64,000 nt of DNA from Owenia fusiformis. Its lineage: Eukaryota > Annelida > Polychaeta > Sabellida > Oweniidae. The translations under genes were made by a program, and so were the position numbers. The first letter of the stretch is position 1. The number at the start of each line of letters is the position of its first letter. Shown here in pieces: positions 52,601 through 61,262 of this stretch. Location: positions 14,770,347 through 14,834,346 of the forward strand of contig CAIIXF020000009.1 in the NCBI GenBank assembly GCA_903813345.2, written 5' to 3'. The notes under the pieces were generated by a model. It ran no database searches, was not told the origin of the DNA, and was given only the letters and a program-made list of their open reading frames with translations.

Positions 52601-54999
52601 TTGGGTTTGATTTAAAATATCCTTGGTAACATATTTCTACTGTTTGAGGCTTAATCGACTAGTGTTCTGAGAAAATGAGAATTTCAGAATTTCATGTGAT
52701 TTTTATACCATAGATTAAAAGTATTGCATACAAAAGTACTAAACTTGAAAGACCTGAAATTGAAAGATCAAGTCTGTAGATTTCCAGAAAACAAAAAGAA
52801 GTAACACATAATAAATAAAGAATAAACCCATATTTACCCCTTTCAATAACTCTACTCTAATAGAATGGCTGACTATTAAAAAATCAAATCATAAAATGGT
52901 CATACAATTGTTACTTAAGTAGTAAACAAAACTGTGTAGTTATTCATAAAAGAGAGTATTCCTCAAAGTATTTTGACATAAATTGACCCTTGTTGAACAT
53001 CCCCATAACTTTATAAAACTCTGAGAGAATTTGATTTCTTTAGTAACACGAATAAGTTGGGAACCGTCCATTATTACAGTCTTAAGTGACGAAAGCATGG
53101 TTCTTAAAAGGGAGGGAAAACCATAACCAGAGTCTTTATCCTTTTTGATTCATACTACAATACTTACATCTAAACCTCTGGCCATTTCTACAGCATCTGC
53201 CTCAGATATATCAGAGCTGGTTGTGGGGTCATCAGCCAGGGCAGCAAGACTGCTATAAAACTCCTCATCTGTACCTCTAGAAACAACACGACACATAGAA
53301 CATGTGGTTAAAACATCCATTTTGCAGGTGAATGTCAACAACCAAAGCCCTAAAATCAATTCTTATGTTCGTTCCCTTATTGAGATAATATATTTCATGA
53401 CAATCTAGGATCTAGGTTGCTAAAATATTATCCCCAAGTTGACTCTTAGATTGCTTTACATTGACTCGTAAAGCAATTATTATTTGGAACAAAAAGTGAC
53501 TTACAAGAGAAGCAGATTCTTTATTTCAAAACAATGAAAGATTCACAAAGATAACGGCAACTCCGCGGAGTAGCAAATCCCAACGAACAAAATATCAATT
53601 ACCGAATTCCAATCAATTATACTCATTACTTTGGTAGAAAATGAAAAAATTAGATTTTAGAATTGCGAATTCCTGCAAAGCAGCCATTTTGAATTTTCTG
53701 AGGTACAAATCTGAAAAATAATACCATAATTGTGATCTACTCCAAAATTCCTTCAATTTGAGTATAATATAGCCATACTTTGAAGGGATCGAAAAATTAT
53801 TGCGAAATCGTACATTAGACGGCTATTTTGAATTTTACGAGGCTCGAATCAGAAAAAAGATACAATATTTGCAATCTACTCTTAATTGCCTTTCATTTGA
53901 GTATAATAAAGCTATACTTCAGAAAGATCTAAAAATTAGCGAAAATTTCTGTTTTCCTGTCCCCCCATACATGGCCCCTGGGGGTCAGGATGAAAAACAC
54001 GGAATATATGTGAAATAAATAAATGTTGTGAATACACTACCAAAATTTCAAACAATAATATTAATTACTTTGGTTTAGAATGAAAAATTTATGATTTTTG
54101 CGAAAAAGTCCCGTCATTTTTAAAGCGGCGGCCATCTTGAAAACATTTTTTTTGCGTAAAACTATTCACCAATATACATCTTTCCACTAAATATGAAGAA
54201 AATCTGTCAACTAGTATTTGAGTTATCTTCCGGACAGACGGACGGACTGACTGACGGACTGACGGACAGACGGACGGACGGAGGGCTTCACTATATCCCT
54301 AACGAACTTCGTTCGTTGGGATAATAAAGGCTTATTTCTATATAAAATAAATAAAAAGAATCTTACCTTGTTTTTTTCTTTATACCCACTGTATCTTTAA
54401 CTGATTTGACAGGTTTTGAACTTGGGAGATCATCTACAAAAAAGTTGAACCAATTTCTTTTAAATTCACATGACATTGATTTTTAATTCAAATTCATTAC
54501 TTGTTTTGAAGTATTTAAAAGGATGCGTTGCTTTATGGCATTTTCAACATATCTTGTTGCACTTTGGTATATATTTAGCTGGCAATTGTTTTTGAAAATC
54601 TTTTTTTTGAGACCAATAGTTACAAAAAGAAGTCTGTGAGCTATGATTTTTTTGCTTTAAATATCTCATTAGATTTTCTGGTGAGCAAAAATCACAAATC
54701 ATGTTGGAACCATTGCAGTCTCTTGAGGTGGAACTTCAGGGTCCATTGAGCAGTCAGTTGGTGCATCTGAAATCAGCCCCATATCCAGGAGATTGTGAGT
54801 TTGAATCCCATTTCTTCTGGGTAAACAACTACCATAAACCATAATGAGTGAGGTAGCTTTGTACAATTTGTCAGGAGAATATTGTTATTGTAGTTCAATT
54901 GGACATACCATCATTAGAGAGCAAGTCTCCCAGTATATCATCAAGACCAGAATCTTTTTTCCTCTTCGTTTTTCCATTTCTGGACCCTGGTTTCCAAGC
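28352..54999 (-). CDS. FBF1: FBF1, Fas-binding factor 1 (21 coding exons, first exon missing)
   Basis: FBF1 sits on centriolar transition fibres and gates proteins into cilia. Exons in transcript order: 54999-54909, 54433-54367, 53276-53168, 52219-52009, 47632-47561, 47407-47252, 40045-39936, 39507-39360, 38986-38890, 38145-37174, 36368-36062, 34416-34258, 33830-33523, 33254-33147, 32661-32522, 32197-32079, 31751-31629, 30597-30454, 30182-29964, 29576-29439, 28690-28352. All phases agree and the sum is 1378 codons plus stop. The N-terminal part has acidic motifs (LDDILGDLLSND, DDPLAGLLSDEDD, ILFDDDDVLGGMGF) and a DWLG repeat region; residues from about 770 on are predicted coiled coil. Human FBF1 is about 1130 residues; the excess is mainly in the DWLG region. 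The ATG exon lies upstream of 55000 and was not identified. Confidence 0.93.
28691..29438. other. FBF1 intron 20
   Basis: Contains a lone mariner-type end (ATACAGGGTGGGCCAAAAAA at 28859) without a partner end in view. Otherwise unremarkable. Confidence 0.5.
29439..29576 (-). CDS. FBF1: FBF1 coding exon 20
   Basis: Residues 1221-1266, EAAKVKGEGDKAIAEAKNIE then LEKIQLQLTTLRDKEKVIAQ. Coiled coil, phase 0 both ends. Confidence 0.9.
29964..30182 (-). CDS. FBF1: FBF1 coding exon 19
   Basis: Residues 1148-1220, a strong heptad pattern with ERQQKIQQEQEDLAKIRVEL and QKKELELEKMKLKDMAMQLQ. Phase 0 both ends. The intron before exon 20 (29577-29963) holds a G-run at 29831-29839 and nothing else. Confidence 0.92.
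30454..30597 (-). CDS. FBF1: FBF1 coding exon 18
   Basis: Residues 1100-1147, ESLLNEQKAGMSQLYEERRA and LAEERSQL, matching the EEQKTTMAQCAEERRRLAAE-type stretch of vertebrate FBF1. Phase 0 both ends. Confidence 0.92.
30598..31628. other. FBF1 intron 17
   Basis: Positions 30830-31110 are markedly more GC-rich than their surroundings but show no coding match. Positions 31290-31615 are a family-A fragment in reverse orientation (AAAATGGAAGCCATTTTG, TTCGTTTGGTGAGATA-like end). Confidence 0.5.
31629..31751 (-). CDS. FBF1: FBF1 coding exon 17
   Basis: Residues 1059-1099, EKWKVRQETNKMEALQMSLA and EEKRILVEQVQREKEDIQRA. Coiled coil, phase 0 both ends. Confidence 0.92.
31752..32078. other. FBF1 intron 16, nothing recognised
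   Basis: No supported feature. Confidence 0.6.
32079..32197 (-). CDS. FBF1: FBF1 coding exon 16
   Basis: Residues 1019-1058, ALQERHAKQQKENESERAAL and QELIVKMEVQLREQQRISEQ, close to the LQEVIGKMEARLAEQ stretch of vertebrate FBF1. Phase 1 in, 0 out. Confidence 0.93.
32198..32521. other. FBF1 intron 15, nothing recognised
   Basis: No supported feature. Confidence 0.6.
32522..32661 (-). CDS. FBF1: FBF1 coding exon 15
   Basis: Residues 972-1019, SLHAVMEQMQSNAKDLGELQ through DERHLTAMARDEQLK. Phase 2 in, 1 out. Confidence 0.9.
32662..33146. mobile_element. FBF1 intron 14, family-A fragment (reverse)
   Basis: Positions 32790-33115 carry the family-A 3' end in reverse (CCATCGAAC at 32808-32816 preceded by AGCAAACC) and degraded ATGGC-type sub-repeats. 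Confidence 0.65.
33147..33254 (-). CDS. FBF1: FBF1 coding exon 14
   Basis: Residues 936-972, EAIEALRKEHEEHVSSLKRV and KEQELEAVTSAHSHS. Phase 2 both ends. Confidence 0.93.
33523..33830 (-). CDS. FBF1: FBF1 coding exon 13
   Basis: Residues 834-936. MIEECFQRREARLLEENRLL and EKEKVQEIERLRELH match the most conserved coiled-coil block of FBF1 (MLEETYGQREERL, EKEQEMERLRELQR). Phase 0 in, 2 out. Confidence 0.95.
33831..34257. other. FBF1 intron 12
   Basis: A family-A 3' end in reverse lies at about 33930-34020 (AGTAGCAAATACCATCGAAC). Nothing else recognised. Confidence 0.55.
34258..34416 (-). CDS. FBF1: FBF1 coding exon 12
   Basis: Residues 781-833, a Pro/Gln/His-rich segment (LPQQQHPAQHPPHPE) leading into the coiled coil (TKILELQNQ). 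Phase 0 both ends. Confidence 0.85.
34461..35561. mobile_element. 1.1-kb foldback element with about 370-bp arms
   Basis: The left arm starts TAGTACCCCAGACAGGTTG and runs to about 34830. The right arm (about 35190-35561) is its reverse complement with about 90% identity by eye, ending CAACCTGTCCGGGGTACTA. The 360-bp centre has no coding frame. It lies in FBF1 intron 11. Confidence 0.88.
35562..36061. other. Rest of FBF1 intron 11, nothing recognised
   Basis: No supported feature. Confidence 0.6.
36062..36368 (-). CDS. FBF1: FBF1 coding exon 11 (Gln-rich)
   Basis: Residues 678-780. Gln/Asn-rich, ending in LKQQQELRDSLLRQEQMLLQ and a poly-Gln run. Phase 2 in, 0 out. It begins the coiled-coil half of the protein. 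Confidence 0.9.
36369..37173. other. FBF1 intron 10 with a small MITE
   Basis: Apart from the MITE at 36588-36800 nothing was recognised. Confidence 0.6.
36588..36800. mobile_element. 213-bp MITE with about 50-bp inverted arms
   Basis: GTGATTTAGCTGGGTTGCC and GGGGAAAAATTTT on the left are mirrored by AATTTTTTCCCC and GGCAACCAAGTTAAATCAC on the right. The unit folds into a long imperfect hairpin. Confidence 0.8.
37174..38145 (-). CDS. FBF1: FBF1 coding exon 10, DWLG repeat region
   Basis: Residues 354-678. Ten exact DWLG motifs plus degenerate ones (DLLG, DYLA, DYIG) are spaced about 20 residues apart, alternating DWLGTD and DWLGL contexts. A 120-bp unit (SDWLGLTKEVPIKETQKHKH plus NDPSDWLGTDTKSSEKVKDS) repeats about four times between 37390 and 37880. 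Vertebrate FBF1 has a DWLGLK motif in this position without such expansion. Phase 2 both ends. Confidence 0.93.
37380..37900 (-). repeat. 120-bp coding minisatellite (DWLG units)
   Basis: AACCAATCACTCGGATCATT recurs at 120-bp spacing on the + strand (37426, 37546, 37666, 37786, with small changes). Units are highly similar at DNA level, so the expansion is recent. Confidence 0.9.
38146..38889. other. FBF1 intron 9, nothing recognised
   Basis: No supported feature. Confidence 0.6.
38890..38986 (-). CDS. FBF1: FBF1 coding exon 9
   Basis: Residues 322-354, EDFQFGGYMPTAATEPQNVR, matching the EDFxFGxYxPS motif of vertebrate FBF1. Phase 1 in, 2 out. Confidence 0.93.
38987..39359. other. FBF1 intron 8
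   Basis: A short phrase at 39307-39345 (CCATTCAATTAGATCCT) recurs near 44628; it may be part of a small dispersed repeat. Confidence 0.4.
39360..39507 (-). CDS. FBF1: FBF1 coding exon 8
   Basis: Residues 273-322, ISEERPARAKSALDTLLGKS and KKRFVLDKKYAKMTQ. Phase 0 in, 1 out. Confidence 0.9.
39508..39935. other. FBF1 intron 7
   Basis: A degraded family-A 3' end may lie at 39595-39700 (ATAACAAATCCCATCC). Nothing else. Confidence 0.4.
39936..40045 (-). CDS. FBF1: FBF1 coding exon 7
   Basis: Residues 236-272, KKKEADILFDDDDVLGGMGF and DSPRQQRARVE. ILFDDDD with GF-DSP is diagnostic of FBF1. Phase 1 in, 0 out. Confidence 0.95.
40333..44364. mobile_element. 4.0-kb palindromic element with about 550-bp terminal arms
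   Basis: The left arm 40333-40890 matches the reverse complement of 43827-44364 at roughly 90%. A second inverted pair (42030-42245 and 42465-42690) shares the same centre near 42350, so the whole block appears to be one long palindrome with eroded middle arms. The interior contains several copies of GTTCCACTTA (42725-43520) and no transposase frame. It lies in FBF1 intron 6. Confidence 0.85.
44365..44735. other. Spacer in FBF1 intron 6
   Basis: No supported feature between two inverted-repeat elements. Confidence 0.5.
44736..46943. mobile_element. 2.2-kb TIR element, CACGGTG ends, 5-bp target duplication
   Basis: About 75-bp inverted repeats start CACGGTGACCAAGA and share CAAATTGGCCCGGTCGTG. 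ATTAT flanks both ends (44731-44735 and 46944-46948). No transposase frame survives. CAC-ended termini with a 5-bp duplication occur in Transib-type elements, but this assignment is inference. Confidence 0.85.
46949..47251. other. End of FBF1 intron 6, nothing recognised
   Basis: No supported feature. Confidence 0.6.
47252..47407 (-). CDS. FBF1: FBF1 coding exon 6
   Basis: Residues 184-236, FDEDDPLAGLLSDEDDPTVA then a Lys-rich stretch. DDPLAxLLSDEE is an FBF1 hallmark. Phase 1 both ends. Confidence 0.94.
47561..47632 (-). CDS. FBF1: FBF1 coding exon 5
   Basis: Residues 160-184, TMKREEKDTKRNLNKPAKKF and DFGG. Phase 1 both ends. Confidence 0.88.
49075..49089. repeat. Target-site duplication of the LINE, 3' side
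   Basis: CGGACGTCATTTGTT here is identical to 51693-51707 on the other side of the LINE. Confidence 0.93.
49090..51692 (-). mobile_element. 5'-truncated L1/Tx1-like LINE (RT and C-terminal domain), nested
   Basis: Encodes the reverse transcriptase of an L1-clade element: NYRPISLSNTDYK, FLDFQKAFDSIEW, RQGCPVSAM and the YADD box. A C-terminal C-x2-C-x6-H-x4-C knuckle (CSLCNELCTLKHLLFSC) follows. The endonuclease domain is absent. One TAA at 50827-50829 lies just before the YADD segment, and one frameshift sits near 50555, so the copy is inactive. The A-rich 3' end (T-rich at 49090-49112 on +) and the 5' break are flanked by a 15-bp direct repeat. Confidence 0.95.
51693..51707. repeat. Target-site duplication of the LINE, 5' side
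   Basis: Exact 15-bp match of 49075-49089. It marks the 5' truncation point at 51692. Confidence 0.93.
52009..52219 (-). CDS. FBF1: FBF1 coding exon 4
   Basis: Residues 90-160, DLDAMDENLFPTKKNLQKEV followed by K/E/P-rich sequence with PKKEVKKPQKEV repeats. The D-x-D-A-M-D-x-N-LF start is typical of FBF1. Phase 0 in, 1 out. Confidence 0.92.
52220..53167. other. FBF1 intron 3, nothing recognised
   Basis: No supported feature. Confidence 0.6.
53168..53276 (-). CDS. FBF1: FBF1 coding exon 3
   Basis: Residues 53-89, TDEEFYSSLAALADDPTTSS and DISEADAVEMARGLD. Phase 2 in, 0 out. Confidence 0.92.
53551..54324 (-). mobile_element. Family-A Helentron-like element (reverse copy)
   Basis: On the - strand it starts ATCCCAACGAACGAAGTTCG, then a CCGT/CTGT/CAGT run (54236-54283), then sub-repeats. 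It ends GTTCGTTGGGATTTGCTAC with an ACTCCGCGGAGT hairpin and GTTGCCGTTAT. Same end structure as the copies at 14749 and 25717. It lies in FBF1 intron 2. Confidence 0.8.
54367..54433 (-). CDS. FBF1: FBF1 coding exon 2
   Basis: Residues 31-53, DLPSSKPVKSVKDTVGIKKK. Phase 1 in, 2 out. Confidence 0.88.
54434..54908. other. FBF1 intron 1, nothing recognised
   Basis: No supported feature. Confidence 0.55.
54909..54999 (-). CDS. FBF1: FBF1 first coding exon found (N-terminal region)
   Basis: WKPGSRNGKTKRKKDSGLDD then ILGDLLSND, matching the vertebrate start KSIDDVLGDLLGYD-like. It follows a polypyrimidine acceptor (CTTTTTTAG|), so the ATG is on an upstream exon. Phase 0 in (by the open frame), 1 out. 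Confidence 0.9.
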
Positions 55000-56780
55000 C
55001 TAAAAAAGTACACAATGTAGATGAAAAAAAGAAAAGAATACGATATTGAAAGTAGATTAAAACTGAACTATATTATAAGTTATTGAATGATTTGAAGTGC
55101 AATACAGGATATATTCTGCTAGTAAATTCTGTATTGGAACGAGACGTAGTAGTCAAACTAATTTGAGTATAAAAGAAAGTATTTTCACCAAATTGGTGGT
55201 TGAATAAATATACAAATATGAATAACTATTCTAAAAACATTTATTGGAATCAGTGACAGTATCACACATTTTGAATGATTATTCCTAGTTTTCTGCAAGT
55301 TGAAATGCTGAATTCTGCATGCACAATAAGATAAATGCAAGGAGAAAAGGCACATTCCAGAGGATGCAAGGAGAAAAGGCACATTCCAGAGGAAGCAAGG
55401 AGAAAAGGCACATTCCAGAGGATATCTGCTTGATTTCAAAGCATTTTTCAAATGAAAATTTGACAACCAACACCAACCTCACAAATTAGATATGAAATCT
55501 CAGCTATTTTTGTTACAAATATTGATCGGCTCTTAAAAGCACACCAAACTTGTTGGTTCTTGAATGGATCCTACGAGGACAATGACATATGTACCCTATG
55601 AATCTGCTACATGTATATACATGTACAGTTGAGTACAGAGTCACTAGCCTTCCTCTTTATATAAAATAAAATTAGGGATTCAGTTATCTTGCGATTATCT
55701 TCTTACCCAGGTCGAGGGTTTATAGAATACGCCTCATTATAGATAAAGATAACCTAGTACATGTGGGAATTCAGGAACATCGATGGCCTTTTATTTCTTT
55801 TGAATGATATTTGGATCTATTTTCTTATTACTGGTTATCCAGTAGCTAAACACGTGATGCCATAAAACTCTGATGATCACATTACATTGAAAATTTTCAG
55901 AAATTCACTCTCGAGGCTCATGCTGTGAAAAAGAGGGAACAAGGTGGATAATCAAATCGAAGACAAGGCCACGCGGACTGCAACTTGTAATTGTGTAATT
56001 CAAAATGAGGCGAGAACGCAATATTGGTGAAATATAGCAGTAAGTCCAAACTTAATAGGGCGGGTATGTTCAGATTTGGGATAAATCATCGTTTTAAATA
56101 ATACAAGAGCAGGTATAATGTAATATATATGTATTAAACGATCTAGTTTTCTTTAAATCCGATCGTAATTTGCGGTTTTTTAACAGATATTAATAGAATA
56201 GAATTCATTGGAATGATCTTGATGACGAAAGCATCGGGTAAAATCTTTATTTTTAAACCATTCCAAGGCATTCCGGGTCAAAATTACAAAAATGTGAAGT
56301 GTTGAAATTTGTCAGATAGCAAACTGAAATGGCTTTGAACTCCCTTCCCTCCTAACTAGATTTATTTAGTTTTCGATCCAACATCAAACTTTTAACACCT
56401 CCCCTAAATGATTAATGTCAATGTCATATCAAACGTTTTCATTCACTTAAAATTTGTAAGGATACTGTATAACACATTAAATCTGCGCATTCAATTTCCG
56501 CGTTTTTCGTTTACATCATTAATTTGCGTCATTTGAATTTCGCGGTTTTTTACATGCGCATGCGCGAATTATGCATGTATTATCCGATTTTATTTACCGT
56601 GCGTTGTCACACTGAGTTCGTAAAACCCTGCTAAAACTTAGGCCAATTAGACTGCATTTATTAAGAAAAACAGTGAATCCCGCAGTGATTGTTTGACCAC
56701 ACATTTGACTCGAGCCAATAAAAACTAATTCCATGACATTCAGACATACATTATTACAGTACTAAACGCCCTAGTACTAG
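55000..56780. other. Upstream of FBF1, no start exon found
   Basis: The ATG exon and promoter of FBF1 should lie here or further right, but no convincing ATG-donor pair was found. Contains a triple 30-bp repeat (55330-55425). Confidence 0.45.
55330..55425. repeat. 30-bp tandem repeat, three copies
   Basis: GCAAGGAGAAAAGGCACATT plus CCAGAGGA repeats three times at about 30-bp spacing. The sequence just left (55289-55330, TTTTCTGCAAGTTGAAATGC) resembles the left end of the MITE at 12556. Confidence 0.9.
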
Positions 56781-56789
56781 TTTTGTTTT

Positions 56790-57120
56790 ACATTACCACG
56801 GTCATGCCAGGCCTTGCAATACTACACTGTCACAGTCATGGCAGGTATTGCAATATATTTCAACATTACCACGCTCATGTCAGATCTTGTAATGCCCTGT
56901 AATATAATATAGCATTGTCACTGTTAAATCCTAGGCATTGTCATAGAATATAACAGTTACGGTCATAGCTAGTCTAAGCATAAATTTCTATATTACCACG
57001 GTCATGCCAGGCCTTGCAACACAATATCACATTGTCACAGTCATAACAGTCATTATATTAGAGGCAAATTTTCTCAGGATTCCAAATCTGAAGACTGTCG
57101 TGACCGTGGTAATGTTAAAG
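56790..57120. repeat. Dispersed ACCACGGTCATG satellite, first cluster
   Basis: Repeated phrases CATTACCACGGTCATGCCAG, GCCTTGCAAT and CATTGTCACAGTCATG occur several times, in the orientation opposite to the tandem array at 57301. Confidence 0.8.
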
Positions 57121-57300
57121 CCTGATATGACCATGACAATGCTATACAAATATCTAAGCACTAGTGCCAAGGGAAATGACCAAAAGTTGTAATGGAACTT
57201 AACAAGAAAAGGCAAACCCTAAGTGCATACCACTCAAGAAAAACAAACCCCATGTATCCCAAAACCATGATCTAACGTGAAAAGAAACAAAATTGAAAAA

Positions 57301-57625
57301 TTGCAAGGCCTGCCATGACCATGGTAATGTTAAAACCTGATATGACCGTGACAATGGTTGCAAGGCCTGTCATAACAATGGTAATGTTAAAGCCTGATAT
57401 GACCGTGACAATGGTTGCAAGGCCTGTCATAACCATGGTAATGTTAAAACCTGATATGACCGTGACAATGGTTGCAAGGCCTGTCATAACCATGGTAATG
57501 TTAAAGCCTGATATGACCGTGACAATGGTTGCAAGGCCTGTCATGACCATGGTAATGTTAAAACCTGATATGACCGTGACAATGGTTGCAAGGCCTGTCA
57601 TAACCATGGTAATGTTGTAATGTTG
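57301..57625. repeat. 57-bp tandem array (5.7 copies) of the same satellite
   Basis: TTGCAAGGCCTGTCATGACC recurs at 57301, 57358, 57415, 57472, 57529 and 57586. Each unit is two diverged halves: CCTGTCATGACCATGGTAAT and CCTGATATGACCGTGACAAT. The 57-nt length is 19 codons, so frames are open on both strands (101 and 111 codons); these are artefacts. Confidence 0.93.
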
Positions 57626-59384
57626 TAGGGAAAGGGGGTTAGATGGGTTCGTGCTAAAATATTATTGTTATATATTGCGATGGTAACCTGTATTTAGGGT
57701 AGGCAGGTCAATTAAATTATAATGTATAAAATGTCATAATAACTTATTATTTTAATTATTTGAAAGCATGCAGAAATCATACATTATTATGTCTAAAGTT
57801 TGGTATAGTTGCTCTTTGTTCTTTGCTCATCAAATGTTTATTTGTGCTCGTATAATATCACGACAACTCACAATAGCATTGTAGGAATGAATGGGACAAT
57901 TGCCATTACATGTCATGAGACACACCATAAATTAAAATGTCAGATGAGGTTAATGTGGCTGATGCAGAGTATGACATAACAGATACATTAGGAGCTCTAT
58001 TAGATTCTATGTACTATCAAGAATAAGAAAGAAGACACCATCGGAGACATACATGGGCTCGTTACATATATGGGCAATTTGTTCTATCTGCTTAAAGAAG
58101 AAATATAGGTAGTATTGTGAAGGGGAAGGTACGGTCATTATCGAATATCATCCACAATCTGGCTGCATAAAAAGCTTGCGGACAGAGAATAACACTTCGA
58201 TAAGTTAAGATGCAACTTATGAAGAGAGAACTATCCGACTATATAAATTAGCATAATCTACATGTTCTGAAAAAATGAAAGGGATATGTGAAAAATCACT
58301 AAATGAGACCATTTTTATCAGAATATATGGATCGCCCCTTGTATAAGACATATTTACTGAGTATAAACTGTATGATTTGGGATATAAGGTCAAAACTGTC
58401 CCTAAGTTATGATATAAATCAGAGAATCTTGAATGTGAATGTGCAATGCATGTGATCCACCAAAGTTCTGAACGCTAGAAATTCTATTTTTGGTCAGGAG
58501 TCACTTTTTTAAAATTGTTTTCTTTTATTGGAACTTACATTTTTGCTATTTTTGCCTCTTATTTATTTGAAGAGTACAATATAGACAATTGAATTACACA
58601 ACCTATGCTTGAATTAAATTGGGGGGAGTTTTTGTCTGATAATGATAAAATTTAAAGGGATTTTAAAAGGCCTTTGTTGAAAAAACTTCTAGATTTTTGG
58701 CCATAAATATTCCAAATGAACGAAATTTTTCAAAAATTGGGATGCTTCACTTGTCTAAATTTACACAAATTATCATACACAAATTTATTAGCTTTATTGT
58801 ATTTCAATCCCCATCAGGGGTCATTTACAAAGCATACAAATAACTACAAACTACTTAAGTACAAAAATGAAATATAAATGTGTAATGCCCACGGATGGTG
58901 GGAAGTCCTCCATATATTACTTAGATAGATGGAGGACCTCCCACCATCCGTAATAATGTCACTAGACCCACTAGTATATGTGAATAAATACATACTAGTA
59001 TATATATGTGGCTAGGAGACACAACATGACAAAGATCTAATGATCTTGCAATTGTTTGGATTAAAACTTCAATTCCAGCATACTGGCAAAAATTAATAAA
59101 ATGGACCACAATTCAGCAAATTTGGCAAAAAGTAAGCAAATTTCACTAAATTCACCATGAGGTGGCTCCTAAAAATATTTTGCTGAAAATAATCGAACCC
59201 CCTCCTGTCAAATCCTAGCTATGCCACTGTAAATTATATGATTAGTAGCATGGGAATACTGTAATGAAAGATTTCATTGTTTATCTACCTTAAATATGTA
59301 AATCTAGACTACTACTAGATATAGTACTATAACTCATAATTATTTCCACAAACTATAATTCGTTTCTCACTCAACTAATGAACA
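57626..59384. other. Unassigned sequence
   Basis: Nothing firm. A 29-codon frame at 57937-58026 (MSDEVNVADAEYDITDTLGA) is too short to call. Positions 59190-59230 (TCCTAGCTATGCCACTG) look like one end of a common hAT-type MITE. Confidence 0.4.
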
Positions 59385-59580
59385 TTGTCACGGTCATTTC
59401 AGGCTTTAACATTACCACAGTCATGACAGGCCTTACAACCGTTGCTACAGTCATATATATAAGGCTTTAACATTACCACGGTCATGACAGACCTTGCAAT
59501 ATAATATAACATTGTCATGGTTATACCAAAACCAGGTTTTCACGATAACAATGCCACGGTTATGGTAGGATCCTTGCGAC
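59385..59580. repeat. Satellite cluster related to 57301
   Basis: Contains GGCTTTAACATTACCACRGT, CATGACAGRCCTTGCAA and ACATTGTCACGGTCAT-type phrases in the reverse orientation to the 57-bp array. Confidence 0.75.
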
Positions 59581-60570
59581 ACTCAAAAACACTAATAACA
59601 TGGTGGCAGTTGTGCCAGGCATAAGTCTTGCAATAGATGGCATGTGGTTATGCTCGTTCAAATTTTCAGAAAAACTGTGTGTTCAATTTGATTATTCACC
59701 ATGGGGAAGAACACTAAAAGTGATACAAATAATATATCAATAGTTCTCTGTTGGAACTCAAATGATCTTTATATTTTTGATTTTCATGAAATTGTTCGAG
59801 TTGAAGAATCTACAGATCCGGATCCAGATCCAGCCCCTTTTGGAATTGACTCAAAGAATAAATGAGAAGATAAGACACCAACCAAAAATGGCACATCCAA
59901 AAAATGACCACCCAAAAATATGAAGCTCGTTCTGACCATGGGGTCTATCAGATCCATGTGGTAGAGCCCATGTACTGACCTTTATCTTTGCCATCTTTCA
60001 CACATTGATCAATATTTACCCTGTAATCTCTTCTTTATGTAATAGTTTGAATGCTTGCATAATATCAATTATTGACGCTGTAAATCAAATTTTCCGAGAT
60101 ATTTATTTCAAATTTTCAGAGCGTAAAGATAATGGAGTACTTCGGTAATTTTCGGCAGTGTTCGATGTTGTTCGATTCTTTAAATCGCAACAAACAGCTA
60201 ATGAAAGTAAAGGATCGTGTAGCCTAACAAACTGTTGTTATTGTTTCTACAGGAGTTTAAAGAAACGTCATGAGAAATCTCTGTAATCTCTGATGTGACG
60301 TCATCCAGAGTGGCGTCACATTTGAACAACGGAAATAGCCGAAGCACTCCATTAAATATACGCTCGCTTATTTTATGCTTTTCAACAGACGCTTTCTTGA
60401 ATGTGTGGTTCTAGTGATTGGAGATGAAGCTAACAAAAGTATGCATCGTTTGAGGTATGACATGTGAAATTTATTGATAAACTGACTGAGACCCTATCTG
60501 TTGCAAGACTAACACCTGGCGTAACCGACACCATGTTATTCAGTATTTTTAAGTAGCGCAAGGATGCTGC
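59581..60570. other. Unassigned sequence
   Basis: No gene or repeat recognised. Positions 60120-60420 are richer in CG dinucleotides than the surroundings (TTCGGTAATTTTCGGCAG, GACGTCATCCAGAGTGGCG), a possible promoter region, perhaps for FBF1 on the - strand; this is a guess. Confidence 0.3.
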
Positions 60571-60871
60571 CATGACCGTGGTAATGTTATCGTGAAAGGC
60601 TGGTATAACCGCGACAATGCTGTATTATATTGCAATGCTGGCCATGACCGTATGTATGACATTAATGCCAGGAATATCCTTAACAATTTTAAGTGATCGT
60701 CATTACAGTTTAATACTATGATCATGGTGTTTAACTACCTTAATCATGTCAAAATCAAAATTACTACTATACATTAATATTCACATTCGCTTATAAACCA
60801 CAATAAAGGCTACGGTCGCGCCAGGCTTCCACGATAACACTTCCAGGGTCATGACAGGCCTTGCAATATAG
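60571..60871. repeat. Satellite clusters related to 57301
   Basis: CATGACCGTGGTAATG (60573-60588), ATAACCGCGACAATG, and at 60812-60870 GGTCGCGCCAGGCTTCCACG and CATGACAGGCCTTGCAATAT, in mixed orientations. Confidence 0.7.
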
Positions 60872-61262
60872 AGTCCATTTCACTGGTTCATTTCGTCAGT
60901 AGAACGTCAAAAATAAGAAATTGGGAGACCATCGTGCAATAATATATGGAAAAGTATATTCATAATGTACATGAATGACATTTGTATATATTGGATTGCT
61001 TCTAGTTTGGCTTATAAAGTGTGTGGCCTCTTATATTTGGATGTTTCTCTGCCATGTTATTTTCAATAAGATTAACATGGCTGAAATTCTTCAAATTACA
61101 AGACGGCACAGGCTTATTGCACAAAAAACTAAAAAATCTGAAATATACAAATGTCATTCATGTACATTATGAATATACTTTTCCATATATTATTGCACAA
61201 TGGTCTCCCAATTTCTTATTTTTGCCGTTCTACTGACGAAATGAAGCAGTGAAATGGACTCT
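60872..61262. mobile_element. 390-bp foldback inserted in the satellite
   Basis: The left arm (60872-60990, AGAGTCCATTTCACTGGTTC to ATGACATTTGTATAT) is nearly the exact complement of 61141-61262 (ATATACAAATGTCATTCATG to GTGAAATGGACTCT). The flanking satellite reads CTTGCAATA before and ATACATCATTGTCACGG after. Confidence 0.88.

Noticed and set aside
57200-57290. ATG-donor pair at 57229-57272 (- strand) as FBF1 first exon
   Set aside because: Its phase does not fit the frame required by the exon at 54909-54999.
57272-57620. Open frames of 101 and 111 codons on opposite strands
   Set aside because: A 57-bp (19-codon) stop-free satellite unit explains both.
57937-58026. 29-codon frame MSDEVNVADAEYDITDTLGA...
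   Set aside because: Its composition looks protein-like, but it is too short, has no neighbouring exon, and the following sequence is only weakly reminiscent of PIF/Harbinger transposases.
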